A stretch of DNA of 64,000 bases, from the NCBI RefSeq assembly GCF_001625305.1, contig NW_017802825.1, positions 361,068 to 425,067 of the forward strand, read 5' to 3'. The notes under the pieces are model-generated. The model worked only from the letters and a program-made list of their open reading frames with translations, did not search any database and was not told the origin of the DNA. A program made the position numbers and the translations under genes. This document shows, piece after piece, positions 1-10,992 of the stretch (the stretch's first letter is position 1; every line of letters starts with the position of its first letter). Source of the stretch: Branchiostoma belcheri. Taxonomy: Eukaryota > Chordata > Leptocardii > Amphioxiformes > Branchiostomatidae.

Positions 1-147
1 ATGTGTTAATTTTTTAAAATATGGTTTTAATATGCAAAACATGATCTGGCAAATATACTGCATACATGATCTCAAAAAGTATTACTATTTTTCACTCTAT
101 TTTAGTATTCATACCATAAATCATTAAAAAAAAAAACGTTTACTTAC

Positions 148-526
148 TGTTTGCCGTGGTGGTTTGTAGTTTGGATTGCTGGTAAGGATCGGTAACCTGT
201 CTAGGTTCTTCCGACAGGTTACACATACAAATGCCTGGGGAGCACCTTGGTATCCCAGACTGCGAAACGTTGGTAACAATCTGACAGGAAGTTTCTCGAA
301 TTTCCTCGAGTGCTCCCCAGGCACAATATCCCTGCAGACACACGTTTTCCCCACTCCTGACCTGCAACGACTCCTGTCCCGGTGCCTGTTGCACAGCAGG
401 ACCCCTGCTGGGATCCCCAGCCGCTTGGAAGTTGCACTGTCCACTGTCCTGTACAGTGTAGGATCCTCTTGGCTGCACCCAGCCTCACATCTACTTGAAC
501 TTGAAGTTGATCTAGTCTTACTTAAT
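148..526 (-). CDS. Possible internal exon of a cysteine-rich protein (unrecognised)
   Basis: An open frame on the minus strand is bounded by a plausible acceptor (TTATAG before position 526) and a strong donor (GTAAGT, positions 142-147). It would encode about 126 residues with cysteine/histidine pairs spaced like a small zinc-binding module: a CxxxC near the start, then CxxH, CxC, and a late CVTC followed by a basic stretch. I do not recognise the family. No neighbouring exon with a matching phase is visible, because the left edge of the window cuts the downstream side. Two other frames are also open here, which weakens the case. It could be a host exon, part of a transposon protein, or chance. 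Confidence 0.25.
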
Positions 527-1830
527 CTATAACATAATCTATTCATTATTAACTTAAAAAAACACACTGCTATCCAAAAAAAAAAGTTCACATCTGGCGA
601 GTTTCCGTTTTCATACGCTCGGAGCTACAGCCATCCACCAGTAAGATGGGAAAGAACTTAACCAGACGAAAACACCGGCAGCAGACGACAGTATAAAGAT
701 TTTAAGATTCCCGCGAGACATCTGTGGACTACTCAATTATATGATAGGAAGTAAGCGACCTGAATTGACAGCATTGTGGTGCTTAGATAATCTTTATTAC
801 CCTGCATTTTGTATGTCATGATATTAAAAGTTTGTATTACTACAAAGTCCACAATAATATGCGATTTAAGCCCAATTAAACGGATTTGTAATATGCCGAT
901 AGTTAAGTTTCCCCCCCCATGCGCTGAGAGTGTAAAATTCTACTACTGGCTGTCACATTTACAGTGTACACCCCACGGGAGATTTACAACGCTTCCGGGG
1001 TTTTCCTCGAGAAGACGGCAAAAAAAATCCCGTAAAGTGTGTCATTTCTTCCTCAGTCTCGCCAGTATTACGTGAAAGGAGGTGCGTGCAGTAAGAAACT
1101 TATTTTTTTACAAGTGGGCAGCTGAATTTCGCTTTGGGCAGCCATATTTTAGTTGTCACAGATCGTAACTTTCCGGGGGGAGTAAAAATAGTTTCCGGAC
1201 GTGCTGTTTGCCCTCAGGATGACCTGCAACAACGACCCCTGGCGATTCCGGAAGTAAAGTTCCAACGTTGTCACTGCGTACTCAACCTCTGCACCTTAGC
1301 CGATTTCAAGAAAACTATGGCGTGTTTTGCTGAACTAATAAATGCACACGAGAGTCAAGACTGTCTTTACCACACAGTTTTATTTGTATGTTCCTCATGT
1401 TATTTTTTGAGTCAAGAAATTGCGCTCTCAATAGGTCTTTTTACCGGCCGATACTGCGTTTCAACGTCGCCATTTTGGACATGTTGGCGGGGAGGGCAGC
1501 AGCGCGCATGCGCCAACCGAACGTTCCATTTTCAAGCTTTGGAAGGGGTGTGATTTGGGGGGGGGGGGGGCAATTACAATTTTCAACACTAAGAGTACCT
1601 TGGCCCCCCGTAGTAAATTATAAACATACGCTGTTTGGAGCTTCTGCACATGTCAATTTGACTGGCACAAATAGTTTTCTTACACGGTGACATGAGCCTG
1701 TCGCCACGCATCCGTGAGTCTTTTCAGCTTCTCGCAACGCGAACTTTAAAAGTTATGATAGGAATGGTAGATAAAATCTTTAGGTGGCGAGATGGCCATG
1801 TGGTTAGGCCCGTCACAATTTCTTGTGTAC
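527..1830. other. Non-coding stretch, no recognised feature
   Basis: Only short, unconvincing open frames are present. There is a run of C near 911-918 and a G-rich run near 1557-1571. I see no gene, tRNA or transposon end that I can name. Confidence 0.5.
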
Positions 1831-1887
1831 TTACTAGTATTTTTACCTCCATGACATTTCATATCATGGAGGTAAAAATACTAGTAA
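1831..1887. repeat. Perfect 24-bp inverted repeat (hairpin)
   Basis: Positions 1831-1854 are exactly complementary to 1864-1887, with a 9-base loop. The arms contain ACTAGTATTTTTACCTCC. The right arm runs directly into the Helentron-like sequence at 1864-2126, so this palindrome probably marks the end of that element or two such ends head to head. Confidence 0.85.
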
Positions 1888-2126
1888 ATAGACAAGACTT
1901 ATTCTTTCAGTTGCGTTTATCTGTCCGTCTGTCCGTCTGTTGGTCAACAGATAACTCAAGAACGGCTGGATGGATTGGTTTCATACTTGGTGGGTTGGTA
2001 GGGTGTGGCGAAAACTGGAATACCTACCACGAGGAAAAATATCTGAAAATTATAAACATCTATAACTGCGTCAAGAAGCGAGAAGAAGTTGAACATGTAA
2101 ATAGTATATTAGTATGTATAATTTAA
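1864..2126 (+). mobile_element. Fragment resembling the 5' end of a non-autonomous Helentron (HINE)
   Basis: The order of motifs matches the 5' ends of the Helentron family elsewhere in this window (read on the minus strand at 33980 and 14012). A GAGGTAAAAATAC end is followed by TTTCAGTTGCGTTT, a TCTG/TCCG four-base microsatellite, ATAACTCAAGAACGG, a GGATTGGTTTCATACTTGG block and GGTTGGTAGG. I cannot find a matching 3' end, so the fragment is probably truncated. The family assignment rests on motif order, not on an alignment. Confidence 0.4.
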
Positions 2127-3050
2127 GTATCATTGCTGTATCCTTTTCCTTGTCTATTCATGACCTGTAATTAGCTTGTTAGAGCACAAACGTACAATAA
2201 AGGTCTTTCATTCCTTCATGCATTCATTATTTACGTGTCAACTGACAGTGCAGTTTTCTAAATGCCAGCTTTACGCTTTGGTAAACTTCGTGCCAAGATG
2301 TACCTGCAGACTTCGTGCTTTACGCTTTGGTAACTCCGTGACACGATGTACCTGTTACTGGCGGGCTGAAATGCTATAAATGCGGGGTCATTTTAACACC
2401 ACAAGAAGACTGCGGGGAGGAACACGCCGAGGAACACTCGTGGTTTCAGATCAAGGCACTGTTGTCGACACAACAAAGGCGCTTCAGAAACATTGTGACT
2501 AAGGTGAGATACAAATACTATCATACTCTGTGCATTACATTTTGTTTGTGATTTTTAAAAATGCTAATGACAGCACAGTTAATACATAATTTAGCATTGC
2601 TCTTGATTTTGATTTTAAAACAATTATTTCAAGTCTGAAATTCGAATTAGGTATTTGGTTTATGCAGGTAAATATTGTACTGTGTATATTGTCAAGAAAA
2701 TTGTGAATTGTGAAAATTGTGACCAAGATATGGCCGGGGCATATAGAAATCGTCGGGTTTATTGGGATTCTATAATTCAATTACGGGCCTAGCACGGCTG
2801 AATACTGGAGGACAACTTGCACGAGGACGAGTGGGTGGAGTGAGAGTGCTCCTTAATTTTTTTGACTGGTGGTTAAAATGAACACGGGTCACTTCGACAA
2901 AAATACACCGTAGCCTGATCGGGATATCACCGAACTTTTCCCTCCCGGTATCTGCCAGTAGCCTGAAGTCCAGCCGAGCCTCCACCAGGCCTTTCTACGG
3001 GAATACGGATCGTAGAATTCGGCAACAAATATAAAGAGGGTTAAATTGGC
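2127..3050. other. Mostly non-coding; holds a possible promoter
   Basis: A 9-base word around TTTACGCTTTGG occurs twice near 2270-2330. Apart from the TATA-like site listed separately I see nothing here. Confidence 0.4.
2375..2503 (+). promoter_or_regulatory. Possible TATA promoter and non-coding first exon
   Basis: A TATAAA box lies at 2375-2380 and would place a transcription start near 2405. About 100 bases downstream is a good splice donor (AAG|GTGAGA, exon end 2503). The fibrinogen-domain gene at 8348 has a splice acceptor 37 bases before its start codon, so it needs an upstream untranslated exon; this one is on the right strand but 5.8 kb away. The link is inference only. Confidence 0.2.
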
Positions 3051-3053
3051 CAA

Positions 3054-3180
3054 GGGAGTCCGGCCGCGGGGAGGTAGTTGTTTCCCTCCGAAGCCTGTCA
3101 AACCCACAAGGCGGTCAAACTCTCCTGGTAAATTCGCCTATATATAGCCAGCGTAGTTAGTCTGGTAGAGACTAAGTCCA
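3054..3180. repeat. Dispersed repeat, copy 1 (second copy at 47904-48035)
   Basis: The segment from GTCCGGCCGCGGGGAGGTAG through TATATATAGCCAGCGTA to TTAGTCTGGTAGAGACTA recurs at 47904-48035 with roughly 80-85% identity by eye. Both copies are non-coding and the family is unknown to me. Confidence 0.6.
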
Positions 3181-3429
3181 GCCTTGTTAGCTTTGATCCA
3201 CTCCTTATATCGTTATCCGGCTGGCAGGGGTAGCAACGTTAGGAGCGGAGCAAAGCAAACAAGCCGAACTCAGGGCTATAGTATGCCAGCCCAGCTATTT
3301 TTTTTTACATGCTGTACAAAAACAGACCAAAGCTAACAAGGCTGGTATCTGGGCTAGTCTGCCAGCCCACCGGGCCACTTTTCCATTTCATAACCTGGAC
3401 GGACTCTACGGTACGGCGCGGGCGTTAAC

Positions 3430-3990
3430 GTTCATGGCTTCAATAGAATAATTCGAACGCATTTCGCCCTAACCGCCTGCGTCGCTTTAGAAAATACAAT
3501 CGGGCCGATACCTCGGAAGATACGGAATACCCCGTCACCCGTGTATGCTATATTCGTATCATACACGGACCGCCAAAACTTTTGATAACGGTGTTTCGTA
3601 CCGGGCCGTATACGTACTTTACGGTAAAATGCGGTAAGGCCCAAGCTTCCGCGACTTTTATAGAATAATTTGAACGCGGTTCACCCGACAGGATTCGGAC
3701 GTTTGAATTGATGTTTTCGCATTTTTTTGTGAGTTGGGGACACCAAATTTCGGGTAATTTCGCGTTAAAAGTTGCTTTTTCTTGGGTGTGTATGACAAAA
3801 TTAAATACTTGAAAATTAAGGATTGAATTAAAAGAATGCAACACGGTCCGGGTATGATATGAATATAGCATACAGCACGGGGTAATCACCCACGGTCCCA
3901 CCCCTCCGCGAGTCGGATCGCTCTCCGCCGTCAGTCGATCCGGTCGGGCCAATGCCTCTGGCGATACGAAATACCCCGTGTTGTATTCTA
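3430..3990. repeat. Member of a ~0.45-kb repeat family (divergent copy)
   Basis: This segment shares ordered blocks with 6585-7335: a GATACGGAATAccCCGTG block, ACCGGGCCGTA, a GGATTCGGACGTTTGAATTG block, a GTTTAGGGACAC-like block and a short GTATGACA...AAATAC block. It carries no open frame of note and may be a satellite-like or MITE-derived family. Confidence 0.5.
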
Positions 3991-3999
3991 CTGTAAATC

Positions 4000-5400
4000 T
4001 TGTAATGTTCGTGGTAGTTTCTTCTTCACGTCGGTTTTTAAATTAACCGTTTGCGAAGTCATGACAACGCGAATGTGATTTGTTTTAGGTAATACTACAG
4101 CTGGATGACCAGTCTATTGGGAGCTTGCTCGGGCTTTTGGCGGGAATGCGCGAGTTGGCCTGTTGCCTGGTTCATTTTAATCATACTGCAGTTTGGTCCA
4201 CTTTGCAAAGATTATTATTAGAGGTTATTATTAGCAGAATGAGCCTGTTCATTAGAATTTTTGTCGATTTTAATAAATTATTCTTGTCTATAAGATTTTT
4301 TTTTCTGTACTGAGTGGATGTTTTGCAAGGAGATCACTCAACCGACTAACATCTATTCACAGTATGTGTCTGTCAATAGCAATTTCTAATCTACTTCGTA
4401 TAATATTAAACATCACGAGATACATTTTAACGTCATATGGTAAGCCCATGACAAGGACGCTCTACGATTGTACAAGCTGTGATGGGTGACAGTAGATGCA
4501 CGCTCGTCCCCAGCGCCCGTGGAGAATCCATAGGTTACAGATCGTGGCTTAGCCCAGGCTATGGAAAATAAACTTTCTTTAATGCAAATCTGTCATTTTT
4601 GTTTTCTTTGTGTCTTTCTAAAGGGTTGTGATAACCTACTCTACTCGGGTGGTATTTTCGTGCGCGCTCGCTAGTACACGGCGGCGAACTGACACTGCAT
4701 TATTTCTACCGTAGCGGGTCTAAAACAAGACGCAAGATTTCTATTTTGGGGTATAAAATGTTGTCACAGTGGTAATACACTATTTGAAACAGACGTATAC
4801 AAAGTACTTTTCTTTGGCGACGCTAGGGTGTACCGTTACCTCTCTAAATTTGCCCGGAAGGGAGTTAGTCACGAAAAGGAACTTAGCCACGGAGGGAGTT
4901 TGGGCATTCTCCTCCCACGACAGCAAACTCGTCCCCAGGATAGTTCGCTCCTCCCAGCATGCTTCGCGCCCAAGAAAACGCGTTATCCTTCCCAGGTCTC
5001 AAATACGTAGCACCCAATGCCCGGGACCCCGCCGTGTCCACGGTCTGGATTTAATTATAGGACGCTGCGGAGGAGCGTGCAGTAGATGCACATCTGGCAC
5101 AGACTTTTTTTATATAATCACAAGACGTGGTGACGGCACACTCAAGTCTTTTTAACACCAAATCACGTTTCCTGTAGGCTCACAAATTACTCATCCGTAA
5201 CACCTCTCCCATTGATCCTCACTTCTTACCCCCTAGCTACCTACCCTCCGACTCATCCTCATTCGTCGTCGCCACTTCATAGTGAGCTGTTGAGTGGCGT
5301 GCGCACGACTACCCTACCCTTGTGTCTGTCCAGTTTGTGAATAGACAGGAAACTTAGTTCTCTTCGGAGTTTACGAAAAAGAGAACATAGGGGACATATG
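4000..5400. other. Non-coding stretch
   Basis: An AATAAA occurs near 4566-4571 after TATGGAA, which could be a polyadenylation signal of an unseen exon. No gene is recognised. Confidence 0.4.
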
Positions 5401-5404
5401 CAAT

Positions 5405-5546
5405 CCTCATTTTTACCTTGGCGAAGTGAGGAAAATCGTAAAGTGCTTTTTCCCAAGGACACATGGTCAATGGCATGTCAGCACTCGGCCCCAGGACCCC
5501 TTGGTTCCGAGTTGAGCACTCTGCCGCTACGCCACGCGACCCCACG
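5405..5546 (-). mobile_element. tRNA-derived SINE head, degenerate
   Basis: Read on the minus strand it begins GGGGTCGCGTGGCGTAGCGG, a tRNA A-box-like sequence. It is followed by a decayed B box and then the shared body word for CCTTGGGAAAAAGCACTTTACG, which is also found in the copies at 19006-19391 and 56870-57150. RNA polymerase III promoter boxes are known for this class. Confidence 0.6.
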
Positions 5547-5852
5547 ACATTTGGCACGGACGTTTGTTTACTAGTAAACCCAGATGAAGTTGCGTCAATC
5601 ATTTAGATACATATCAGGAGAGTCTTAATAAACAAGCTATTTGAGCCTTTTTCTCTATTGTTTCCACAACAAGAACTGCGCCATGCTTCTTTGTTTGAGA
5701 TTAGATAAGACAATAGTAGCAGACATGCATCAATAGCGGCATGCTGCCACAATATTTTGTACTAGCAGCTGAGCTTGTCCATGACCTTTGTAATGCTTAC
5801 AATAAGAGGCATCTTGTAACCGTAGTAAGGGCACTGTAAATGTACTACCATG

Positions 5853-6461
5853 TTTAACCCTCAAACACCCGAACTTTTTTGTGACGTTAATGCCCGGACG
5901 GGGTCGAAATGGACCCCATTTTTTTCCAAATTTATATTCCTTTCGCATCCTTTCAGTGACATTTGCACATATATTGGTTAAACATATTAAGACGTTTATT
6001 TTGGCATGATTAAGTGTTAAAAAAACACCAACTCATTATCATAATTTATGCAAAAAAGGATGAGGCCTGCTGGCATGAACATGGAGTTAACCTTTGACCT
6101 CACATGATTGTAAAATTGTCAAACCTCTGAAAACCTGATGAAATAGTTCCTGAGGTTGAGGTTACTTGGCAAACTGCATAATACTAAAGAAATAATATAT
6201 GCTTTCTTGAAGACATATTGAGGGCATCCGAACAATTTCGTGTGTAGCAAAGTGCAAATACAGACCCCAGACGGTCTTACATCAAACTTCTATTGTTATT
6301 TTTACAAATCTGTGCCGATGTCCAAAATTTAGGAGAACTTGTAGAAGAGGTATACTGACAAAGTCACGGGAGGAATTTTTTTTAAATAAAAAAAATCAAA
6401 TAGCACATAAAAATATACGTCTGTGGTCCAAATGGACCCCGTTCGGGTGTTTGAGGGTTAA
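5853..6461. mobile_element. TTAA-flanked MITE (piggyBac-like), long copy
   Basis: The terminal inverted repeats are CCCTCAAACACCCG at the left and its complement at the right, and TTAA lies at both borders (5853-5856 and 6458-6461). A word of the form GGGTCCAAATGGACCCC occurs near both ends. The internal sequence has no transposase. A shorter relative at 18429-18833 has the same ends but lacks an internal block. A TTAA target duplication is the hallmark of the piggyBac superfamily; assignment by ends only. Confidence 0.85.
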
Positions 6462-6584
6462 GTATTGTTTCAACCGTGAACCCCGCAAAAATACCATTTC
6501 CTTTCCTAAAGCGAAATTTATCCCCCGCGAACAAAAATAAATTTACAGTATATTTATGTCATACCTGGTGTAACCTGAGCCGTG

Positions 6585-7335
6585 ATTACGTTCGGTATGG
6601 GTGTTTCAGACCGGGCCGTACTTTACGGTACGGTCCGGGCTTCTTTACGTGTGAGGGCCTGGCTTCCAGGACTTCGAATTCCATAGAACGATCGATTCGA
6701 ACTCGCTTACCGCGTGCCCCGATTTCCAAAATTCAAATACAGAATTCGGACGATGGAATTGATGTTGTTGCATTTGTTTGGTTTAGGGACACAACATTTT
6801 GGCATGCATTTTGCATTAAAGGCGTCTTTTCTTTGGATGGTATGACATAAATAAAATACAACACAGTGTATTACGCATCACCCAGCCCTCCTGCGTATCG
6901 GTTCTCCCTCCTGTCTTCGGCCATCGGGCGATCTGACGCGCGGTCGGGCTGGTACCTCGGGCGATACGGAATATCCCGTGTATTATTCTATATTTATTAT
7001 ACCCGGTCCGCGATAACATTCGATAACGATGTACCTGACCTGATCGGGCCGTTCTTTACGGTTCTATACCCAAGCATCCATGACTTGAATAAAAATGAAT
7101 AAAAACTTAAACGCGTTTCGCCCTAACCACGTACGCCGCTTTCGAAAATTCGAATGCAGGATTCGGACGTTGGAATTGATGTTGTTGCATTTTCTGTGGT
7201 TTAGGAACACGAAATTTTGGCATGCATCAAAAGGCGTCTTTTTAGGCTGGGTATGGTGTAAATAAAATACTACACCGTATATTCCACATCGCCCTCGGTC
7301 CCGGCCCTTCCGCGAGTTGTTTGGCACTTCGGCAT
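6585..7335. repeat. Two tandem copies of a ~0.4-kb repeat family
   Basis: The block around GGATTCGGACG..GGAATTGATGTTGTTGCAT, then TTTGGCATGCAT, AAAGGCGTCTTTT, GGTATG and AAATAAAATAC, occurs twice (about 6740-6870 and 7160-7275). Between the copies are the GATACGGAATAtCCCGTGTATTATTCTA and CCGGTCCGCGATAACATTCG blocks. A diverged relative is at 3430-3990. Confidence 0.65.
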
Positions 7336-7339
7336 AGAA

Positions 7340-8310
7340 CAAAATTCCCCAGGATTCCACCGGAACACCCTAGGCCCCTACACAGGGTAGCGCCAATGTG
7401 AGACAGCGCGAAGGAAATCTTTAATGCCCAAACGAGTCTTGATTATTACCACAGCAGCCAAAGTTCTCCCGACTTCATAGCCCGTTCAGGGCTCACACAT
7501 ATGGGCTCCAGGGCAATTGTGATCTTAGCATGATCGATCATTTGGTTATTATGAAAGTGCACTCTGGTTGCATCTTGAGGATTTTTCTGACTCTTAAACC
7601 GTGCCCCCTGGTTCTTGATTCAATTTTGGGTTGAAATGATAAGTTGATTGTGTCGTATTATTATATTTCAGTACATACCATATGGTATGGATGAAATATA
7701 TTGTGTTCTCTCATGTTTCTGCTTCTTCTCCTGCCATTTCGTATAAATGGATTCAACTCCGTCATTTTTAGCCTAATGACTTGAAATTCGGCATGGAGGT
7801 AGAGTGGGTCAATACCCCCATCATTTTTTGATACATGCCTTTGAAAAATTTTAATGAAGGTTTTTGGGGGCATTTTTCGACAAAAAAATGGATTTTGGGA
7901 TCCTGAGCCCTGGTATTACAACCAAATGGTCAGAAATTCGGTATAATGGTACCCTGATAATGTGTCTACAGAATAGCAGTCACATATTTGGCATACAAAA
8001 CTTCCAAATACCTCATTTGGGGGACTTTGGCTATTTTCAGCCAGAGGTGCTATACCCGTTCCACGTTCGATCTAAAGAATGGCCCGTTCCATCTGCCGTT
8101 GGCCATCGAACACTGCTCGAACACATCGAACATTTCGGGTTACCTGGGGTCACGTTGCACGTATGTCGTCCATTTTTGCACTGGGGTAAGTTTGGAATAG
8201 TCCACTTTTGTGTGGGAGGGAGATGTTTTTATTCTAAGATGTTTCTGTCTAACGTAGGTTGTAAATGCTGGCAGATGTACGCAAGGTTTATTTATACGAT
8301 TCTCCTGCAG
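7340..8310. other. Non-coding stretch upstream of the first fibrinogen-domain gene
   Basis: Short palindromic word ACCATATGGTAT near 7678. The stretch 7790-8040 looks like old dispersed repeat DNA. It ends at a splice acceptor (TTCTCCTGCAG, exon start 8311). No promoter is evident within 1 kb of the start codon. Confidence 0.4.
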
Positions 8311-8347
8311 GTTTGTGTCCAGACTGCCGACCAGCCTGCCCGCCGCC

Positions 8348-10992
8348 ATGATGCTGTACCTGATCCTACTCATCACTGCTGTCTGCAGCTCCGTCTGTGG
8401 AACAGCGCAGGACGGCGACACAAAGCACCAGATGCTGTGTAAAATCAGGGAATCATGCCAGGACACCGGTGGGTGTTGAGTACTATTTATCATTTACAGC
8501 AGCAATTTTAAGGTTTTTTTTTATCATCATGCTATCGTTGTTTCATCGCTTGGGTCAGTATTTCAGTCAAGTCTAAAATGCAACTGTTTTATGTCGTAAA
8601 TTGTTACTTTAAAAGGCACATAAAAGGTTCCATAAAATCTGTTATTACGCCAAGGTATGTCTGAAAAGTGATTTCTGCACTTAGTTCGTGAGTCCATCGT
8701 ATTTTAGAGCGCTTACGGCGGTTTTCGTTCATAAGTTGGCCGCCGCCATACCTTCGCAATGACGTAATTGCGAAGATCTTGAGAACCTGGTCAACGTTCG
8801 ACTATTCATTCTAGATCTTGGCGCTTCTCGTCCGACGGTGAAAATCGGTGAAAGATTAGCCGCTTGTCATTGGTATTCCGAATGTTGTTATTGCAAATTA
8901 CACAGGCAGGCACGTTGGAGAAGAAGGAGATAGTAAAAACAACCACAGAACAGAGAAATACAAGAAGACACAGAAAGTTAAATTGCATCAAACGCTGTCT
9001 TCTTGCATTTCTCTGTCCTGTAGTTGTTTTTACTATCTCTTTCTTCTCCATCATGCCAACCTGTGTAATTTGCAATTATAACAACATTCGGAATAGCAAT
9101 GACAAGCGGATAAACTTTCACCGATTTCGACCGCAGGATGAGAAGCGCCAAGAATGGATAGTCGAACGTTGACCAGCTTCTTAACACTTAAGAACTTCGC
9201 GATTACTTTATTGTGAAGGTATAGCGGCGGCCAATTTGTTAACCCGGCAAGGACTCAAGATCTCTTATAAAATGACTTTCTCCGTGCAGATCTGACCAAG
9301 CCCAACCCCAACGACACCTCTTCGGCGAATGACCTGTGCAGAGCTGCAGAAGACGACCTCAAGTCTCTCGACCCCTCCACCTGTGGTATGTTGCGCTTGA
9401 GTTCAATGGCTTGTTTCAGTTGTCGGTTATATAATTATATTCTAAGAGTGTCAAAATAGATATACTGTTAGTATCATTCATCTTTCTTTGTGTGTTGTAG
9501 AAAAGTATTCCTGCTATTGGCACTATATTTTATTAGGGGTGATATCTTCCATTTTTCTAGTTGTCTGTTTAATCCAAGCTCATCGTAAGTGGTCATAGTA
9601 GATGTTTGATTCGATTGGCGTTACCGACTAGTTAGTATTCTAGTCTAAGACTCCGTTTTTCTTTCGTTTTTCTATAAGATTGTCTCGAATTTCCATGTTC
9701 CTAGGAACGTAGTAAAAAGGGGGAATAGAACCAGCCTTTTATTTATACTTTTCTGTTTTGAAAAAGTGACAGTAAATGTATTTTTTCCCTTATAGAATCG
9801 CTGCTTGCTCGGGAGAAATATGACCAAGGCGACAACGAAAACCCCGAGCAACCAGACAGCGTGGACGGTCAGATCTTTGATATGATAGAAAGTAAGGAAC
9901 TGTACATTCTACATTTTTCTAGTATGAACTTAATGATTAGAATTTTCCGAGTTTTTTTTCTTTTATTTCCTACAACGATACATGTGAATTCGCAGCCCTT
10001 CATATATGGGATGACGGAAAATCATCAGGCTAGCTAGAACCATGCACTGGAGACTAGAACCAGACTCCTTTCTCTACTTTCCTGTTCTGAAAAAAGGACT
10101 CACATGTTAACTTTATTTCATTCCCTCTGTCTTCTGACTTAAGTGCTGTTTTCTTACAGAGCTGCTGTCTCGTGAGATCGAGGACCAAACCGACAACGAC
10201 AAGCCCGAGAAGCCAGACAATGTGGACAGCCAGACAACTCACACCGACCCGGCTCCACCGGCCTTAAGCAAGCGCGGAAATTACTTTTCCGACTGCTCTG
10301 AGATCCACACAGCCCAATCTCTGTACCATACTGTGTCTAGTGGTGTACACAAAATACAACCTGTAGGTCTGTCCAGCCCGATCTCTGTATACTGTGATCA
10401 GACCACAGATGGGGGAGGGTGGACGGTCATACAGAGGAGGTTTGACGGGTCTATCGACTTTAACCGACCTTATAACGCCTTTAGGTACGGGTTTGGGCCA
10501 GCCGATGGGGAGTATTGGCTGGGTTTGGAGAACATGTACCGTTTGACCAATCAGCACACGTATACTTTGTACGTACAGTTGGAAGATTGGAATAGTGTGG
10601 TCAAGTACGCAAAGTATTCGTCATTCTCGGTGGGGAGTAGTAGTTCCAACTATCTCCTGTCTGTTAGTGGGTACAGTGGGACCGCTGGGGATGGGTTCTA
10701 CTTATCGACTACATCATCTGGTAACTACCTATCGGGTCAGGCCTTCAGTGCTAGGGATGTAGACCGTGATGCATGGTCCGGCGGGTCCTGTGCTGGTGGT
10801 CACGGTGCCTACACGGGAGGGTGGTGGTACAAGTCCTGCACTACTTCTGCCCTGAACGGCCCGTACCTGCGTCCCTCTGACCGTACCGGTCACAGTGGCT
10901 GGGGCATAGCTTGGGTCAGGTTTGGAGGCTCCTATTTTTACTATCTGAAAAAGTCCAAAATGATGGTCCGCCCTGCCAACTTCCGACCGTAA
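8348..10992 (+). CDS. Secreted fibrinogen-related (FReD) lectin-like protein, gene 1
   Basis: Four coding exons, 8348-8468, 9290-9385, 9796-9891 and 10160-10992, splice with GT-AG borders, all in phase 1, to give 381 residues. The start lies in a strong context (GCCGCCATG), 37 bases after a 5'UTR splice acceptor at 8310. Residues 1-19 look like a signal peptide. An acidic, Asp/Asn/Pro-rich stalk follows to about residue 144. The C-terminal fibrinogen-related domain (about 145-381) has DCSEI, a GGGWTVIQRR core, EYWLGLENMYRLT, the paired cysteines and the GGWWYKSC..LNGPY pocket. The acidic calcium loop (DVDRD) is intact. Proteins of this family (ficolins, tachylectins, FREPs) are extracellular and bind acetylated sugars or microbial surfaces; no ligand is shown here. 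Exons 3 and 4 begin with duplicated stalk sequence. No collagen repeat is present. Confidence 0.9.
8732..9237. mobile_element. Foldback element with THAP-domain-coding arms (P-element-like)
   Basis: Two arms of about 245 bases are inverted copies around a centre near 8990 (about 85-90% identical by eye) and lie in intron 1 of the first FReD gene. Each arm, read outward from the centre, encodes the start of a THAP zinc-finger: the right arm (9053-9172, +) starts MPTCVICNYN and continues to FHRFRPQDEKRQEW, then stops; the left arm (-) has PACVICNNN...FHRFSPSDEKRQ. CxxC, FHRF and the R..W element are as expected for the N-terminal half of THAP domains, which open P-element transposases. The later C-x2-H is absent, so only the first part was captured. 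It is not expected to make protein. Confidence 0.8.

Noticed and set aside
1134-1553. 139-codon plus-strand frame
   Set aside because: No signal peptide, domain or codon pattern; overlaps another frame and ends near a G run.
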